From the NCBI GenBank assembly GCA_964567785.1, contig CAZMOK010000003.1, positions 25,145 through 89,144 on the forward strand: 64,000 nt of DNA, in the 5' to 3' direction. The notes below the pieces were generated by a model. It did not search any database and had not been told where the DNA came from. It saw nothing but the letters and a program-made list of their open reading frames with translations. Source of the DNA: CAZMOK01 sp964567785. GTDB lineage: Bacteria > Bacteroidota > Bacteroidia > Bacteroidales > JAGOPY01. This document shows, one piece after another, positions 52,192 to 61,702 of this stretch. The position numbers were made by a program, and so were the translations under genes. Positions within the stretch are counted from its first letter, which is position 1; every line of letters starts with the position of its first letter.

Positions 52192-53263
52192 ATGAAAGTA
52201 GGGAAGTCTCTATGCTCAGTCCGGGCCCGAAGCCCACGCTGAAAATCTTTTCACCATCCCGGCCCGGGGATTCAAGAAATCTTTTCAGGACAAATAATAT
52301 GGTTGGTGACGACATGTTACCGTAATCCCTCAGAACGCCATAGGAGTTTCCCAGCAATTCTTTGTCGATCTTAAGGTTATGGCTTACCTCGTCAAGTATT
52401 TTCTTTCCTCCGGGGTGTATGGCCCAATGGCTGATGTCGTTTTTTGCGATTGCATAATGTGCCGCAGCTTTTTCCAGGATCCGGTTAACCTCCTTGCCGA
52501 TAAAAACAGGTACCCGGGTGTTCAGTATCATCTCGAAACTGAGGGGGTTGATATCCCATCCCATCAGGTCCCAGCCCTCGTGGAGCAGAAGGGAATAGAA
52601 ACCTTCAATGGTGAGGCCCGGGAAGGGTGCTTTATCCGACATCAGCAGAACCGAGGCGGCCCCGTCACTGAACAGCGTGTTGGACAGCAGGTTGTCGGTG
52701 TTGCCTTTTGGCTGAAAATGCAGCGTGCAAAGTTCAACTGAAACTATCAATACTTTAGCTGTCGGGTCGTTATTTATGATAAGGTCTGCTATCTTCAGAG
52801 CATAGAATGCCGCGTTGCACCCAAGGAAATTTACCGCTGTGTGGGATATGTCCTCACGCAATCCAAGCTCCCTGATCACTTCTGCTGAAAGCCCGGGGGC
52901 ATGCAGTCCTGTGCAGGTCACCGTAATAAGGTGTGTGATCTCATCGATCGCTGTACCGCTTGGCTCCAGCGTATTTTTTATTGATTCCAGCGCAAGCCCG
53001 GGCGCATTCTCTTTATATTGGCCCATGCGGTCCTCAACATCCGGCTGGGTTTCCCGGTGCCTGAAAAAGACCGGTTGGAAGTCCATGCCAAAATCAGGCA
53101 CCACAGAGTAGCGTTTTTCAATACCGCTCTGGTGTGCCAGCACCCTGAGTTTCCTGAAATCAGTCTTGTCTGAATAGGCTTGCTCCATAAAGTCAAGGAT
53201 CTCCGACTGACTGGCTGAGTATTGCGGGGATGCAGTCCCTATGGATATGATTTTCGAAGGCAT
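52181..53263 (-). CDS. Type III polyketide synthase (chalcone/resorcinol-synthase family)
   Basis: 360 residues with the complete triad: Cys149 (NFLGCNAAFYA), His283 (AIHPGGKKIL) and Asn316 (DYGNMSSPT), plus the GFGPG loop at 344-348. It extends an acyl-CoA starter with malonyl-CoA units and cyclises the chain, giving resorcinol, pyrone or phloroglucinol products. The gene sits one base after the UbiA gene and overlaps the methyltransferase gene. Starter and product are unknown; bacterial relatives in such operons often use long fatty acyl chains. Confidence 0.92.
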   Translation of the reverse strand: MPSKIISIGTASPQYSASQSEILDFMEQAYSDKTDFRKLRVLAHQSGIEKRYSVVPDFGMDFQPVFFRHRETQPDVEDRMGQYKENAPGLALESIKNTLEPSGTAIDEITHLITVTCTGLHAPGLSAEVIRELGLREDISHTAVNFLGCNAAFYALKIADLIINNDPTAKVLIVSVELCTLHFQPKGNTDNLLSNTLFSDGAASVLLMSDKAPFPGLTIEGFYSLLLHEGWDLMGWDINPLSFEMILNTRVPVFIGKEVNRILEKAAAHYAIAKNDISHWAIHPGGKKILDEVSHNLKIDKELLGNSYGVLRDYGNMSSPTILFVLKRFLESPGRDGEKIFSVGFGPGLSIETSLLSYGK

Positions 53264-53264
53264 A

Positions 53265-54170
53265 TTAAACTCCCTGTAGTGTATTGATTATAACTAATAT
53301 CAAAAAGTAAATGTTCATGCTTGCCGATGAGATCAGGTTCATCGACATGGTATTCCGGAAGTTTGCCTGCCCGGTATCCTTCCTGACTTTCGCAAACCAT
53401 GCAGACATCCTTAAGCCCATTACAATGATGAACGGCACGAAAAGCCAGATGGCAAAGAGCATCGTGTTGCTCCAGAAATAATAAGCCATAAGGACTGTCC
53501 CTATTGCAAAGAGTATTCCCGAAAATATAAAAGTGCCGTTATAACCCAGCTTGTAACTTAAGCTGATCACCCCGTCATTCTTATCACTCTCATGCTGATA
53601 GATCTGGGTGAGGGGATAAACGCTTCCGATAAACATGCTGGATATGACCATACAAAGGATACCGGATGGGTTGAAGAGCTCTGCCAATGGTTTTCCTGTG
53701 ATTGCCAGGGATGATGTCAGGAAGATGAAACCTCCCTGGAAAATAAAAACGATAGCAAAAGCCAGGACCGGGTACTTTTTGAATCGAAGGCCACGGTAAC
53801 TGTACGCTCTTGACATAATGATAAAGACCAGGACCAGGCCCGAAAAAACAGGTGAAATAAGGAATCCAAGCAGCACTGCCAGCAAATCGAAGGTAATAGT
53901 CGTATAATACAGATTACGCGTTACAGAAGGCGGGTCTTTCAATCCCCCTATGCTGGTTTCGTCCTTGTCCTGGTAGCTGTTGTAACCATTGCTTGAGGGG
54001 AAGACCAGTAGATGCAGGATGATAAATGCAAGCATTGCATCGAACCAGATAATAGTATCTGCCTGGCTTAAGGCAAACATAAAGACCGGTAACAGGAAAA
54101 ACGAAAAGGGAAACCTCAGGTGTTTTACTGTACTCAAATCAGGGATGAAATATGATCTTGAACTGCCCAT
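53265..54170 (-). CDS. UbiA-family prenyltransferase
   Basis: 301 residues, eight or nine helices. The first Asp-rich prenyl-diphosphate site is NGYNSYQDKDETSIGGLKDP and the second is QIYQHESDKNDGVISL. Such enzymes attach isoprenoid chains to aromatic acceptors in the membrane. The position directly before the type III PKS gene suggests that the polyketide aromatic ring is the acceptor. It is not next to men or ubi genes, so a role in respiratory quinone synthesis is less likely. Confidence 0.88.
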   Translation of the reverse strand: MGSSRSYFIPDLSTVKHLRFPFSFFLLPVFMFALSQADTIIWFDAMLAFIILHLLVFPSSNGYNSYQDKDETSIGGLKDPPSVTRNLYYTTITFDLLAVLLGFLISPVFSGLVLVFIIMSRAYSYRGLRFKKYPVLAFAIVFIFQGGFIFLTSSLAITGKPLAELFNPSGILCMVISSMFIGSVYPLTQIYQHESDKNDGVISLSYKLGYNGTFIFSGILFAIGTVLMAYYFWSNTMLFAIWLFVPFIIVMGLRMSAWFAKVRKDTGQANFRNTMSMNLISSASMNIYFLILVIINTLQGV

Positions 54171-54246
54171 CTCTTAAAGCGCTATCATTGAAACAGATGC
54201 CGGCGCATAAAGTTCATAAACAGGATGTCAGAGTGAAAACATGATC

Positions 54247-54795
54247 TCACCGGGGATTGCTGGTTTCCAATACACAGATAATTTCCAGCTCTACTGTTTT
54301 GCCAACCAGGAATCCACCCGAAGGACCCACACCGTAGTCTGTCCGGTTGATTTCGAGGGAGCCCTTAAGCCTGTTATCCTGCACAACAAATGGTATGGTC
54401 ACTTCCCTGCTGACCCCTTTTAGAATCAAGGTCCCTGTGGTTAGAAAACCTTCATCAGTTTTAATGATATCATCAGAACTGAAACAAATACCGGGATATT
54501 TTTCAACGTTGAAGTAGTCTTCTTCAAGCAATTCCTCGTCCCTTGCCGAAATGCCGGAGTTTATAGTAGCAGGGTCGATGCATACCCGGAAAGAGCTTTT
54601 GCTCATATCCTCCGGATCGAAAACTACTGAACCTTCAAACCCTTTAATAGTCCCATCGACCATGTTTATGCCCAGATTGGATATTTCAAAAGTCACTAAA
54701 GAGCTGTTTTTATTAATATCCTGGGAAGTACCTCGAAACGGATTTGAAAGTGCTATTATCAAAACCAATATGAAGTGATGAATACTTATTTTCAT
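54247..54795 (-). CDS. Secreted YceI-family (polyisoprenoid-binding) protein
   Basis: 182 residues. Signal peptide (about 1-24, ending near RGTSQ) then the YceI lipocalin-like barrel: LVTFEISNLGINMVDGTIKG, FRVCIDPATINSGISARDE, FFSSDDI-type strand, LTLKGVSREVTIPFVV-like motif and INRTDYGVGPSGGFLVG. YceI proteins hold isoprenoid or quinone lipids. Lying 76 bases ahead of the prenyltransferase gene, it is a natural carrier for a prenylated product of this cluster (inference). Confidence 0.85.
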   Translation of the reverse strand: MKISIHHFILVLIIALSNPFRGTSQDINKNSSLVTFEISNLGINMVDGTIKGFEGSVVFDPEDMSKSSFRVCIDPATINSGISARDEELLEEDYFNVEKYPGICFSSDDIIKTDEGFLTTGTLILKGVSREVTIPFVVQDNRLKGSLEINRTDYGVGPSGGFLVGKTVELEIICVLETSNPR

Positions 54796-55325
54796 TTGTC
54801 AGGATGCTAACTGGTTTCCTATAAACAAAAAAAACCTATTATAGTTCTCTGAAACAGATAATTAAGTTTCTACGCACAATTTGGATCTGTACCGGTTATT
54901 GTTCGATGTTACTTCTTATGCCCATGCAAAAACGGATTTTTGCGGGAAGTGCTGATCACAACATGTTATTTAGGCTTGAAAGTCTGAACTGGGTAAGGAT
55001 TGCCCTGTCACTTTGCAAAGGCCATATTACGTTTTCCTGGATATAAGTATCATAATATCAACCACTTAAAGAGACCGAAAAAATAATTCCGTTAAATTTA
55101 CTTTTTTTGTTTTTTTAACACCAGCGCGGTGAACGGAAAATCAGAGTTTTTAACTCCAGGGAGCGAAGTCCGGAGACTTTGCTCCCCGGGGGATTTTCGC
55201 GATTAACCTTAGCGGCCAGTGGCGCTTCCGCCGGTGGGGACTGTTGGCTGGCAGTGTGGCTAACGCACACTCATCACTGAGCGAATAAACCCGGCAAGGA
55301 AGTAACTTCCAGATATGGTGAAAAT
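54796..55325. other. 530-base gap upstream of the YceI gene
   Basis: No supportable gene. The right half is GC-richer than its surroundings and contains the inverted repeat at 55155-55190. The promoter of the biosynthetic cluster should be in the left part; no exact TAnnTTTG was found. Confidence 0.5.
55155..55190. repeat. Long hairpin in the intergenic region
   Basis: GAGCGAAGTC (55161-55170) pairs with GACTTTGCTC (55175-55184) with one wobble, and the stem extends by about five more pairs with a mismatch. Without a T tract it is not an evident terminator. Confidence 0.5.
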
Positions 55326-57116
55326 CTATCTTATGGTATAAAACTTCAGAATCGAGTCCTTTTTGTCATCTGCACGAAGAAAATGATCAAGCTCGGGTGA
55401 AAATATTGTCATATCAGCGATTTCTATCTCATCCACCATTTTCTGATCTTGGATATTAATGGCAAATATGTTTCCGGATTTAAATACATTGCCTTCAGTG
55501 ATAACCAGTATGTATTCAGGCGTCCATAATGCCCTGTTAACTGATTTGATTTTGACTCGATTTTCGAAATTCCCATCGCGATCATAAAATGCCACACCTT
55601 CTGAACCAACCATTATTAGGCCATCAGGTAAAAGATCCATAGCCTTCAATTCTCCAACCTTTGCTTTCTTGGTTTTGACCGCTTTTGCTTCGGTGAGGTC
55701 ATTCTTATTCAGGAAGTGCAACCTTTTTTTACCGTTATGAATGACGTATTTTTCGCTAATGAAAAGCCATGGCTTTCTTTCATCCACCATAAGATTCTGC
55801 TTGATTTTAACCGGCCCGGCGGTCACTTCTCCTGATTTTTTGCTCAAATTCATAAAGAAATTTTTGCCTATCCCAAATTGCTTAATCACTATATTATTTT
55901 CTGATAGCCCGCAGATTTCAATTTCGGAATCCATCATATCACTCTTCCATAATTGTTTACCTGACTTAATGTTGTAAGCACTTACCCACTTCTCTTTGGT
56001 ATCACCTGAACTTCTGCTGTAGTAAAAGTTTTCTTTGTCAAACCACGCGTTAGATGGATATATAAAGTCTTTTTCTGCTTTAACTGCCTTGATTTGAGTA
56101 CTTTCCTCATATTCGTCTTTTGGGATTACTTCATAAAGCATCTCATCTGTCCCAAGATCATAAGCTTCGATGCCGAAGCCATCAATAAGGTACATATTAT
56201 CAATAAAGCTGATTTGATTTTCTGTAAAGTCCCCTTTGTAGTCTACCATTGCTATTTCTTCACCGCTTTCTAGATCAAGCCTGACCAGGTAGCTTTCACT
56301 TTTTAAGAAAAAGTTTGGGCTGTAGTTGGAAAGAAAGACATCATCATGCCCGGGTATCATTGTAACCTCTCCAATTTTCAATGGCCTTTCATCATAGTTC
56401 CATTCTTCTTCACCAGTCATTTTATTAATACTGCTGATACCGTCCTTATGGGTTAACAGAAAACAATCTGTACCTGGCATCGGTGAAATAAACGCTTTTG
56501 CCCGGACATTCCCCGTACCTTCCCTACTATGCATATCGGAATGAATCGACCGGAAAGCCTCTGCTCCCATAATACTTGCCATAGACAGGGACTCATTTGC
56601 CACAGCCGTAAGTGCAGAAGCTGCCAGAACAGCAGCCAATTGACCATCTTTACCGGGAGTGTAGCGATAGCCGGTTTGCTCCCATATTTTCTCACCCGTA
56701 GATAGATCATATCCCAGTACAATATTGTTATCCAGGTTCCAATCCAGCACGATCATAATATTATCATCCTCAAACATCCAGAATGCTGAACCTTCATCCA
56801 ACTTAATATTTTCTAACATTGAACCGATCTTACCCCCAAAAATATCCGCTCCAAGACCTGCCTTCGTGTTTGCCTTGGGAATGCAATCATAGGTGAAAAT
56901 TTCCCGGCCTGCGTCATCTATTAATTTTACATATTCCTCCGTGGCTATAACCAAATATTTTCCGGATGGAGTAATGGAAAATTCAGCTGTGACGCCATCC
57001 AAAAATTTCATAAATGATCTATCAATTTCATGCTCGAATACCTTATCAAATTTTTGAGAATGTACCAAACCAGAAATTAAGAAAAAAAGCAAAAGCAAAA
57101 AGTTTTTTTTCTTCAT
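55326..57116 (-). CDS. Secreted PQQ-like beta-propeller protein
   Basis: 596 residues: signal peptide (KNFLLLLFFLISGLVHSQ), then repeated beta-propeller blades with the PQQ/WD-like pattern GEKIWEQ, GEEEWNY, SGKQLWKS, each about 45-60 residues apart. No PQQ ligand residues or enzyme domain is recognised. Probably periplasmic scaffold; function unknown. Codon use and AT content are higher than in the core genes left of 41 kb. Confidence 0.75.
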   Translation of the reverse strand: MKKKNFLLLLFFLISGLVHSQKFDKVFEHEIDRSFMKFLDGVTAEFSITPSGKYLVIATEEYVKLIDDAGREIFTYDCIPKANTKAGLGADIFGGKIGSMLENIKLDEGSAFWMFEDDNIMIVLDWNLDNNIVLGYDLSTGEKIWEQTGYRYTPGKDGQLAAVLAASALTAVANESLSMASIMGAEAFRSIHSDMHSREGTGNVRAKAFISPMPGTDCFLLTHKDGISSINKMTGEEEWNYDERPLKIGEVTMIPGHDDVFLSNYSPNFFLKSESYLVRLDLESGEEIAMVDYKGDFTENQISFIDNMYLIDGFGIEAYDLGTDEMLYEVIPKDEYEESTQIKAVKAEKDFIYPSNAWFDKENFYYSRSSGDTKEKWVSAYNIKSGKQLWKSDMMDSEIEICGLSENNIVIKQFGIGKNFFMNLSKKSGEVTAGPVKIKQNLMVDERKPWLFISEKYVIHNGKKRLHFLNKNDLTEAKAVKTKKAKVGELKAMDLLPDGLIMVGSEGVAFYDRDGNFENRVKIKSVNRALWTPEYILVITEGNVFKSGNIFAINIQDQKMVDEIEIADMTIFSPELDHFLRADDKKDSILKFYTIR

Positions 57117-57933
57117 TATTATTTAAATTTTGATGTTAGTTTGATTTAACAGTGATTACAAATAACTGCCATCTGTGAGTTGTCGTTGCGGATATCGAAA
57201 AGTGTCGGTCTCCGGCAGAATATTGCTGTCAAAAAAAAAGCGGAAAGCCTCACCGCACGAACCCCGCAATACTATTTACAACTGATTTTGTGCTGCTATT
57301 AAGATTTTTGTTTTACTAAATGCTTTAATTAAGAAATAGATATAATTTTTGACATCCCAGATGTTCCAACAATTTCTAAAATCAAATTGTTTAGTCCATT
57401 TTTCTGCCAATGTGTCATCCATATCACATTATTTTCAATAGCGGGGTTAAATGAAACTTCCCCTGTTTTCTTTTTGGCGGCTTGGGGCTATGGTTTGTGC
57501 CGTATTATTATTTCTGTTTTCTTGATACGCACCATCTTTAAATTTTTAATACTCTTGATTAATAAGCACTATAAGCGGGATGGGCTGAAGGGCTCTTTAT
57601 TCGCAATGATAATTTTCATTGGGGCTCATCAGCCCGGTTCTGCCTTATTTGGCACAATGTGGTTTTAGCGCTGGCTTTGCGGGTTTTGCTCCGGATAAAA
57701 CTATTGGGATGCCTTGCAGCGAATGGCGGTATATGTTTGGTTTTTTACAAACATTTTATTCATCCCTGTTTTGAGAAATCTTTTTCCAGATGCTTTATCT
57801 CTATTATGTGAATTAAATATTGCCAGGTTTTTTTGAGACCCGGTTAATGCACTATACAGGATAGGATCAAATTTTATTATTTGTTTCAGGCAGGCATCCG
57901 GCTTTCTGAGCAGATATTGTTTGATGGCTTATT
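57117..57933. other. 817-base gap, no supportable gene
   Basis: A 93-codon plus-strand frame (57387-57668) is hydrophobic but matches no family and has no promoter or ribosome site; minus-strand reading is broken by many stops. The region may be decayed sequence. Confidence 0.5.
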
Positions 57934-58896
57934 TTATTCCATGCTTTTCAGGTATTTGTAAAGTTCGCTATCAGTTGTAAGGATAATGGTGGTGGTGGAA
58001 TCGAATGTATTTTCAAAGGTTTCCATACTTTTAATAAAGCTGTACAATTCTCTTGAGCTTCTTGATTTATTGTAAGCGCGCGCATAAATGCTTGCAGCCT
58101 CAGCGTCCGCTTTCCCTTTAATTGTTTCAGCTTCCTTATATGCTTCCGACTGTATCTGATTCAATTCACGTTCTTTTTCTCCGTTGATCCTTGAGGCTTC
58201 GCCCTCACCTTCAGACCTGAATTTATCGGCAATACGGATCCGCTCGCTCTTCATACGGTCGTAAACCCGTTCTCTGACATCCTCAACATAATTGATCCGT
58301 TTAAACCGGAAATCAAGTATTTCGATGCCTAAATCTTTTGTCTCTTCATTAGCAGTTTTCTGGATAATATTCTGGATTCTTTTTCTGCCCACCTCGATCC
58401 TGGCAAGAGAATCCTCGATTATTTCACTTATTTTAGCTGTGGTGTCGGCCTGCCGGTTGGTGTTCCTTACAACCTCTTCCAGACTGTGACTGGCTACCTG
58501 GTCGCGGGTTTCGCCATCAATTATATCGTCGAGCCTGCTTTGGGCACCCCGTTCATTGGTAAGGCGTTTATAAAATTGCAGTGGATCGGTAATATGCCAG
58601 CGGGCATAGCTGTCAACAAAAATGAATTTTTTTTCCTTCGTAGGGATCTGATTGGGATCGCCGTCCCATTCCATATAACGTTTTTCAAAAAAATTTGCTT
58701 TTTGAACAAAAGGAGTTTTGATTTTCAAGCCGGGTTCGGTCACGGCATCACCGATTGGCCTTCCAAATTGGGTTACCACAACCTGTTGGGTTTCATCAAC
58801 AATGTAAATACTTTGAGATAAAACAATAATGCCGGCAATGATAATTGCTGCAATCAGTAATATTTTATTTTGCTTTTTCATTGTCATTCGTTTCAA
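57934..58896 (-). CDS. hflC: HflC, SPFH-domain modulator of FtsH
   Basis: 320 residues: one N-terminal membrane helix (about 11-29), then the SPFH/PHB domain (ETQQVVVTQFGRP, then FVDSYARWHITDPLQFY) and the EILDFRFKRINYVEDVRERVYDRMKSER helix split by family motifs. HflC and HflK form a cage around FtsH and restrain its proteolysis. Start 58896 is used; a second ATG at 58881 (MKKQNKIL) is as likely. 19 bases after hflK. Confidence 0.93.
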   Translation of the reverse strand: MKRMTMKKQNKILLIAAIIIAGIIVLSQSIYIVDETQQVVVTQFGRPIGDAVTEPGLKIKTPFVQKANFFEKRYMEWDGDPNQIPTKEKKFIFVDSYARWHITDPLQFYKRLTNERGAQSRLDDIIDGETRDQVASHSLEEVVRNTNRQADTTAKISEIIEDSLARIEVGRKRIQNIIQKTANEETKDLGIEILDFRFKRINYVEDVRERVYDRMKSERIRIADKFRSEGEGEASRINGEKERELNQIQSEAYKEAETIKGKADAEAASIYARAYNKSRSSRELYSFIKSMETFENTFDSTTTIILTTDSELYKYLKSME

Positions 58897-58915
58897 AAAA
58901 TTGGTGTTATGCAGC

Positions 58916-59881
58916 TTATTTTAATGTCTTTTTAAGTAGAGGAATCATGTTGTTGCCATCCTCTGAAGTAATGATCTTATCTCCCAGTTTAGGAATAACC
59001 AGTTGCATGGTTTCAAGGTAGATTCTTCTTTTGGTTACTTCGGGCGCTCTGATGTATTCGTTGTAAAGGGCATTAAATCTGGCCACTTCTCCCTGGGCAT
59101 TGTTTACGCGCTTGGTAGCGTAACCCTTTGCTTTTTGAATGGTTTCTTCAGCCTGTCCCCGGGCCCGCGGGATTACCTTGTTGTATTCCGATTTAGCCTC
59201 GTTTATCAGGGTTTCCCTTTCCTGCTGTGCTTCGTTTACTGCATTGAATGCCTGTTTTACCGACTCCGGTGGATTGATATCCTGAAGCACTACCTGGGCT
59301 ATTTCAATACCCAGTGAATATTCCCTGGTCATTTCCTGCAACAGAACTTTAACCTCGCTGGCAATTTCAGCTCTTCCAACAGTTAATACTTCGTTAACGG
59401 TCCGGTCGCCTACAATTTGCCTTGTGATAGCTTCGGAAAGATCACGAAGGGTGTTATCGGGGTTGCGCACCTTGAACAGGTAATTGTAAGGATCGCTTAC
59501 GCGGTATTGTACAACCCACTGAACATTAGCCAGGTTTAAATCGCCGGTTAGCATTACGGCCTCGTCTTTAGTGACGGAACCTGTGCGGCTATAAGTTGTT
59601 CTGACCCCGGCTTGCCGGGTGCGAAAGCCAAATTCCTGCTTTTTTTGTCTTTCTACAGGCACCTTATAAACTTTTTCCATAAAGGGTATTTTCATTTTCA
59701 AACCGGGAGTAACCGTCCGTACATGTTTACCGAAACGTGTTACCACTGCCTCTTCTTCGGTGCCTACCTGGAAAAATGAATTAAATCCAAAAATTAAAAG
59801 CACTATTGCAATGAGTACTGGTTTGTAATACTTTTTTATTAATTGTTGAATTTCATCTGTATTGAACTCCTGATTATCCAT
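58916..59881 (-). CDS. hflK: HflK, SPFH-domain modulator of FtsH
   Basis: 321 residues with one N-terminal helix (about 20-35), then SPFH domain starting TEEEAVVTRFGKHVRTVTPG. The conserved NLANVQWVVQYRVSDPYNYL and IAQVVLQDINPPESVKQAFN segments identify HflK. The Gly/Pro-rich N-terminal extension of proteobacterial HflK is short here. Co-transcribed with hflC. Confidence 0.93.
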   Translation of the reverse strand: MDNQEFNTDEIQQLIKKYYKPVLIAIVLLIFGFNSFFQVGTEEEAVVTRFGKHVRTVTPGLKMKIPFMEKVYKVPVERQKKQEFGFRTRQAGVRTTYSRTGSVTKDEAVMLTGDLNLANVQWVVQYRVSDPYNYLFKVRNPDNTLRDLSEAITRQIVGDRTVNEVLTVGRAEIASEVKVLLQEMTREYSLGIEIAQVVLQDINPPESVKQAFNAVNEAQQERETLINEAKSEYNKVIPRARGQAEETIQKAKGYATKRVNNAQGEVARFNALYNEYIRAPEVTKRRIYLETMQLVIPKLGDKIITSEDGNNMIPLLKKTLK

Positions 59882-60090
59882 ATTTATTTATTTATCTTTT
59901 AAGAATCTGTTAATATACAACTAATAATGTGGTTTGGGAATGAAACTGTGTTATATTTTCAATCTTTCGAAAATGGTGCGGGCAATGTGAAGGGATGGTT
60001 ATGGACCGGGCTGGCTGCTGGTGCGTTTGTTAGCTTCTGATACTGATAAAGAGTAACAAAATACTGTGCAATCATAAAAGTGATTTTTAT

Positions 60091-60261
60091 TTATTCTTCA
60101 TATGCTAGAGTAAATAATTGAGCAGCATATAGATAAGAGGGCTCAAAATTGGCAACAACATCATAAATAATATCCGTATCTACAAATACCTTATCATTAA
60201 TAAGTACTTCAACATGATAAAAAAATTTTAATGCTTTAGATTTGGCAGGGCCTTCAATCAT
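60091..60261 (-). pseudogene. Truncated PIN-domain (VapC-like) toxin remnant
   Basis: 56-codon minus-strand frame. Residues 24-52 read KVFVDTDIIYDVVANFEPSY then LYAAQLFTLA, the first strand and helix of PIN-domain nucleases with the first catalytic Asp, and then a stop. Intact PIN toxins are about 130 residues, so three of the acidic residues are lost. No antitoxin is recognisable beside it; the rest of the 59882-60322 gap holds nothing. Confidence 0.7.
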
Positions 60262-60322
60262 TGCCACGTTTGTGTCTTAATAATTACCACCACTTACACG
60301 GTCTGTTTCATATTTTGGTCAG

Positions 60323-61465
60323 TTAAAATTTCAAACCTTTTCTTAGGTCAGATTCGGTTTTTTTATCCCATAAACGCCTTAATACTTCATGAAATTTATT
60401 ATTGTAATATTCTGCTTGTTCTTCTTCGCCAATTTTTGAATATACTTTACTTATGCGGCTTAAAACGGGCAAGTGTAGATCATTGATAAGCAAACATGTT
60501 TTTAGTTGGTCAACCGCTTCCTGGTAAAAACCGGCTTCTTCAAGTTTAATTGCCTGATCCAAATGCTTTTCAATCGTCGATATATCTGACTCGATTTTTA
60601 GTTCAAGAAGATTTACAGCTTTCAATACTACCATTGAAACATCTGTGCTCCGTATTAAATGTTCCGACACACTACCTATTAAGTGCCTTTGTATATAATT
60701 TTTACCTGTTGCACCGATAAAAATCATATCTATGGAATTTGATAAAGCATAGTTTGATATGACCTCAGCAGGTTTTCCTGATAAACTTATTACAGAATAC
60801 TCTACATCAATAAGGTTAAACTGCCCAATAAATTCATTAAGTTGCTTTTTATTGGATGCTTCTAGTTTTTTATTTTCTTCCTCAAAGTCAAAATCCAGCC
60901 GTTTTGAAAAACTTTCCCCCAATGGTTCAAAAACATTGACTATTGACAATTTAGAATTGAAAGATCTTGCGATTTTTATAGCATTGCTCAAAGCTCTTTC
61001 CGATGATTCTGAAAAATCTACCGGGCATAGAATATTTTCAGGTATCGGATTGGTATTGGAGTTAACAATCATTATGGGTTTGTTTGACTTTCGGACAAGT
61101 TTTTCAGATAAGATATCAACTTTACTGTTTGAGGTTAATGCTTCTTGAGTGACTGAATTGATTATCAGATTAACATTCTCAAGCTCAGAGACCGAAATAA
61201 TTTTTTCGAATGCATTTCCATATTCAAACCGGCTTTCAATTTTTTCTTTCGGATATGACAAGTGTTCAGTTAGACTTTTTAATTTATCATCTGCATAAGA
61301 TTTGACATAATCCTTAAGGGAATTAATAGTTGCTTCTTTGGGAAGAACGCATAGGAAGATAATCTTCGAATTGAACTTATCTGCCAGCTTTTCAGCAACT
61401 TCCAAATGATTGTATGAGGTGTTTTCAAGATCTACATTAACTAATATTTTTTCAAGTAGTTTCAT
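60323..61465 (-). CDS. Tandem universal stress protein with C-terminal TPR-like tail
   Basis: 380 residues: USP domain 1 (about 3-138), USP domain 2 (about 143-285), then a helical part (about 295-370) with TPR character (LEEAGFYQEAVDQLKTCLL). The second domain keeps the nucleotide loop GATGKNYIQRHLIGS (G-2X-G-9X-G-S/T); the first lacks it. Thus only one half should bind ATP. The TPR extension may link stress sensing to a partner. Monocistronic. Confidence 0.88.
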   Translation of the reverse strand: MKLLEKILVNVDLENTSYNHLEVAEKLADKFNSKIIFLCVLPKEATINSLKDYVKSYADDKLKSLTEHLSYPKEKIESRFEYGNAFEKIISVSELENVNLIINSVTQEALTSNSKVDILSEKLVRKSNKPIMIVNSNTNPIPENILCPVDFSESSERALSNAIKIARSFNSKLSIVNVFEPLGESFSKRLDFDFEEENKKLEASNKKQLNEFIGQFNLIDVEYSVISLSGKPAEVISNYALSNSIDMIFIGATGKNYIQRHLIGSVSEHLIRSTDVSMVVLKAVNLLELKIESDISTIEKHLDQAIKLEEAGFYQEAVDQLKTCLLINDLHLPVLSRISKVYSKIGEEEQAEYYNNKFHEVLRRLWDKKTESDLRKGLKF

Positions 61466-61702
61466 ATTGTTTCCTTTTATATATAAAAACCACTCATTTC
61501 ATTTTTTGTTCACTGCATTTCACAGAACATCCCCGGCGAAGGTACCGGCCGGATAGATTGTCAATTGTCAACTCGGCACTGTCGATTTTAAATTTCATAT
61601 ATAAGACTATAAATCTTCGTACTGTTGACCAGTCGCCACAGAAACGGATTTAATTAACTTGTCTGTTTCTACTGGCGGGGCCGTCCACTCGATTGGGGGC
61701 AG

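Noticed and set aside
55130..55300. Possible attC/integron-like sites suggested by GGCTAAC and GTTAGC strings here and near 60030
   Set aside because: The core-site consensus (GTTRRRY/RYYYAAC) is not matched and no integrase or cassette array is present.
57387..57668. 93-codon hydrophobic plus-strand frame
   Set aside because: No family match, no promoter or ribosome-binding signal, and it lies in decayed AT-rich sequence.
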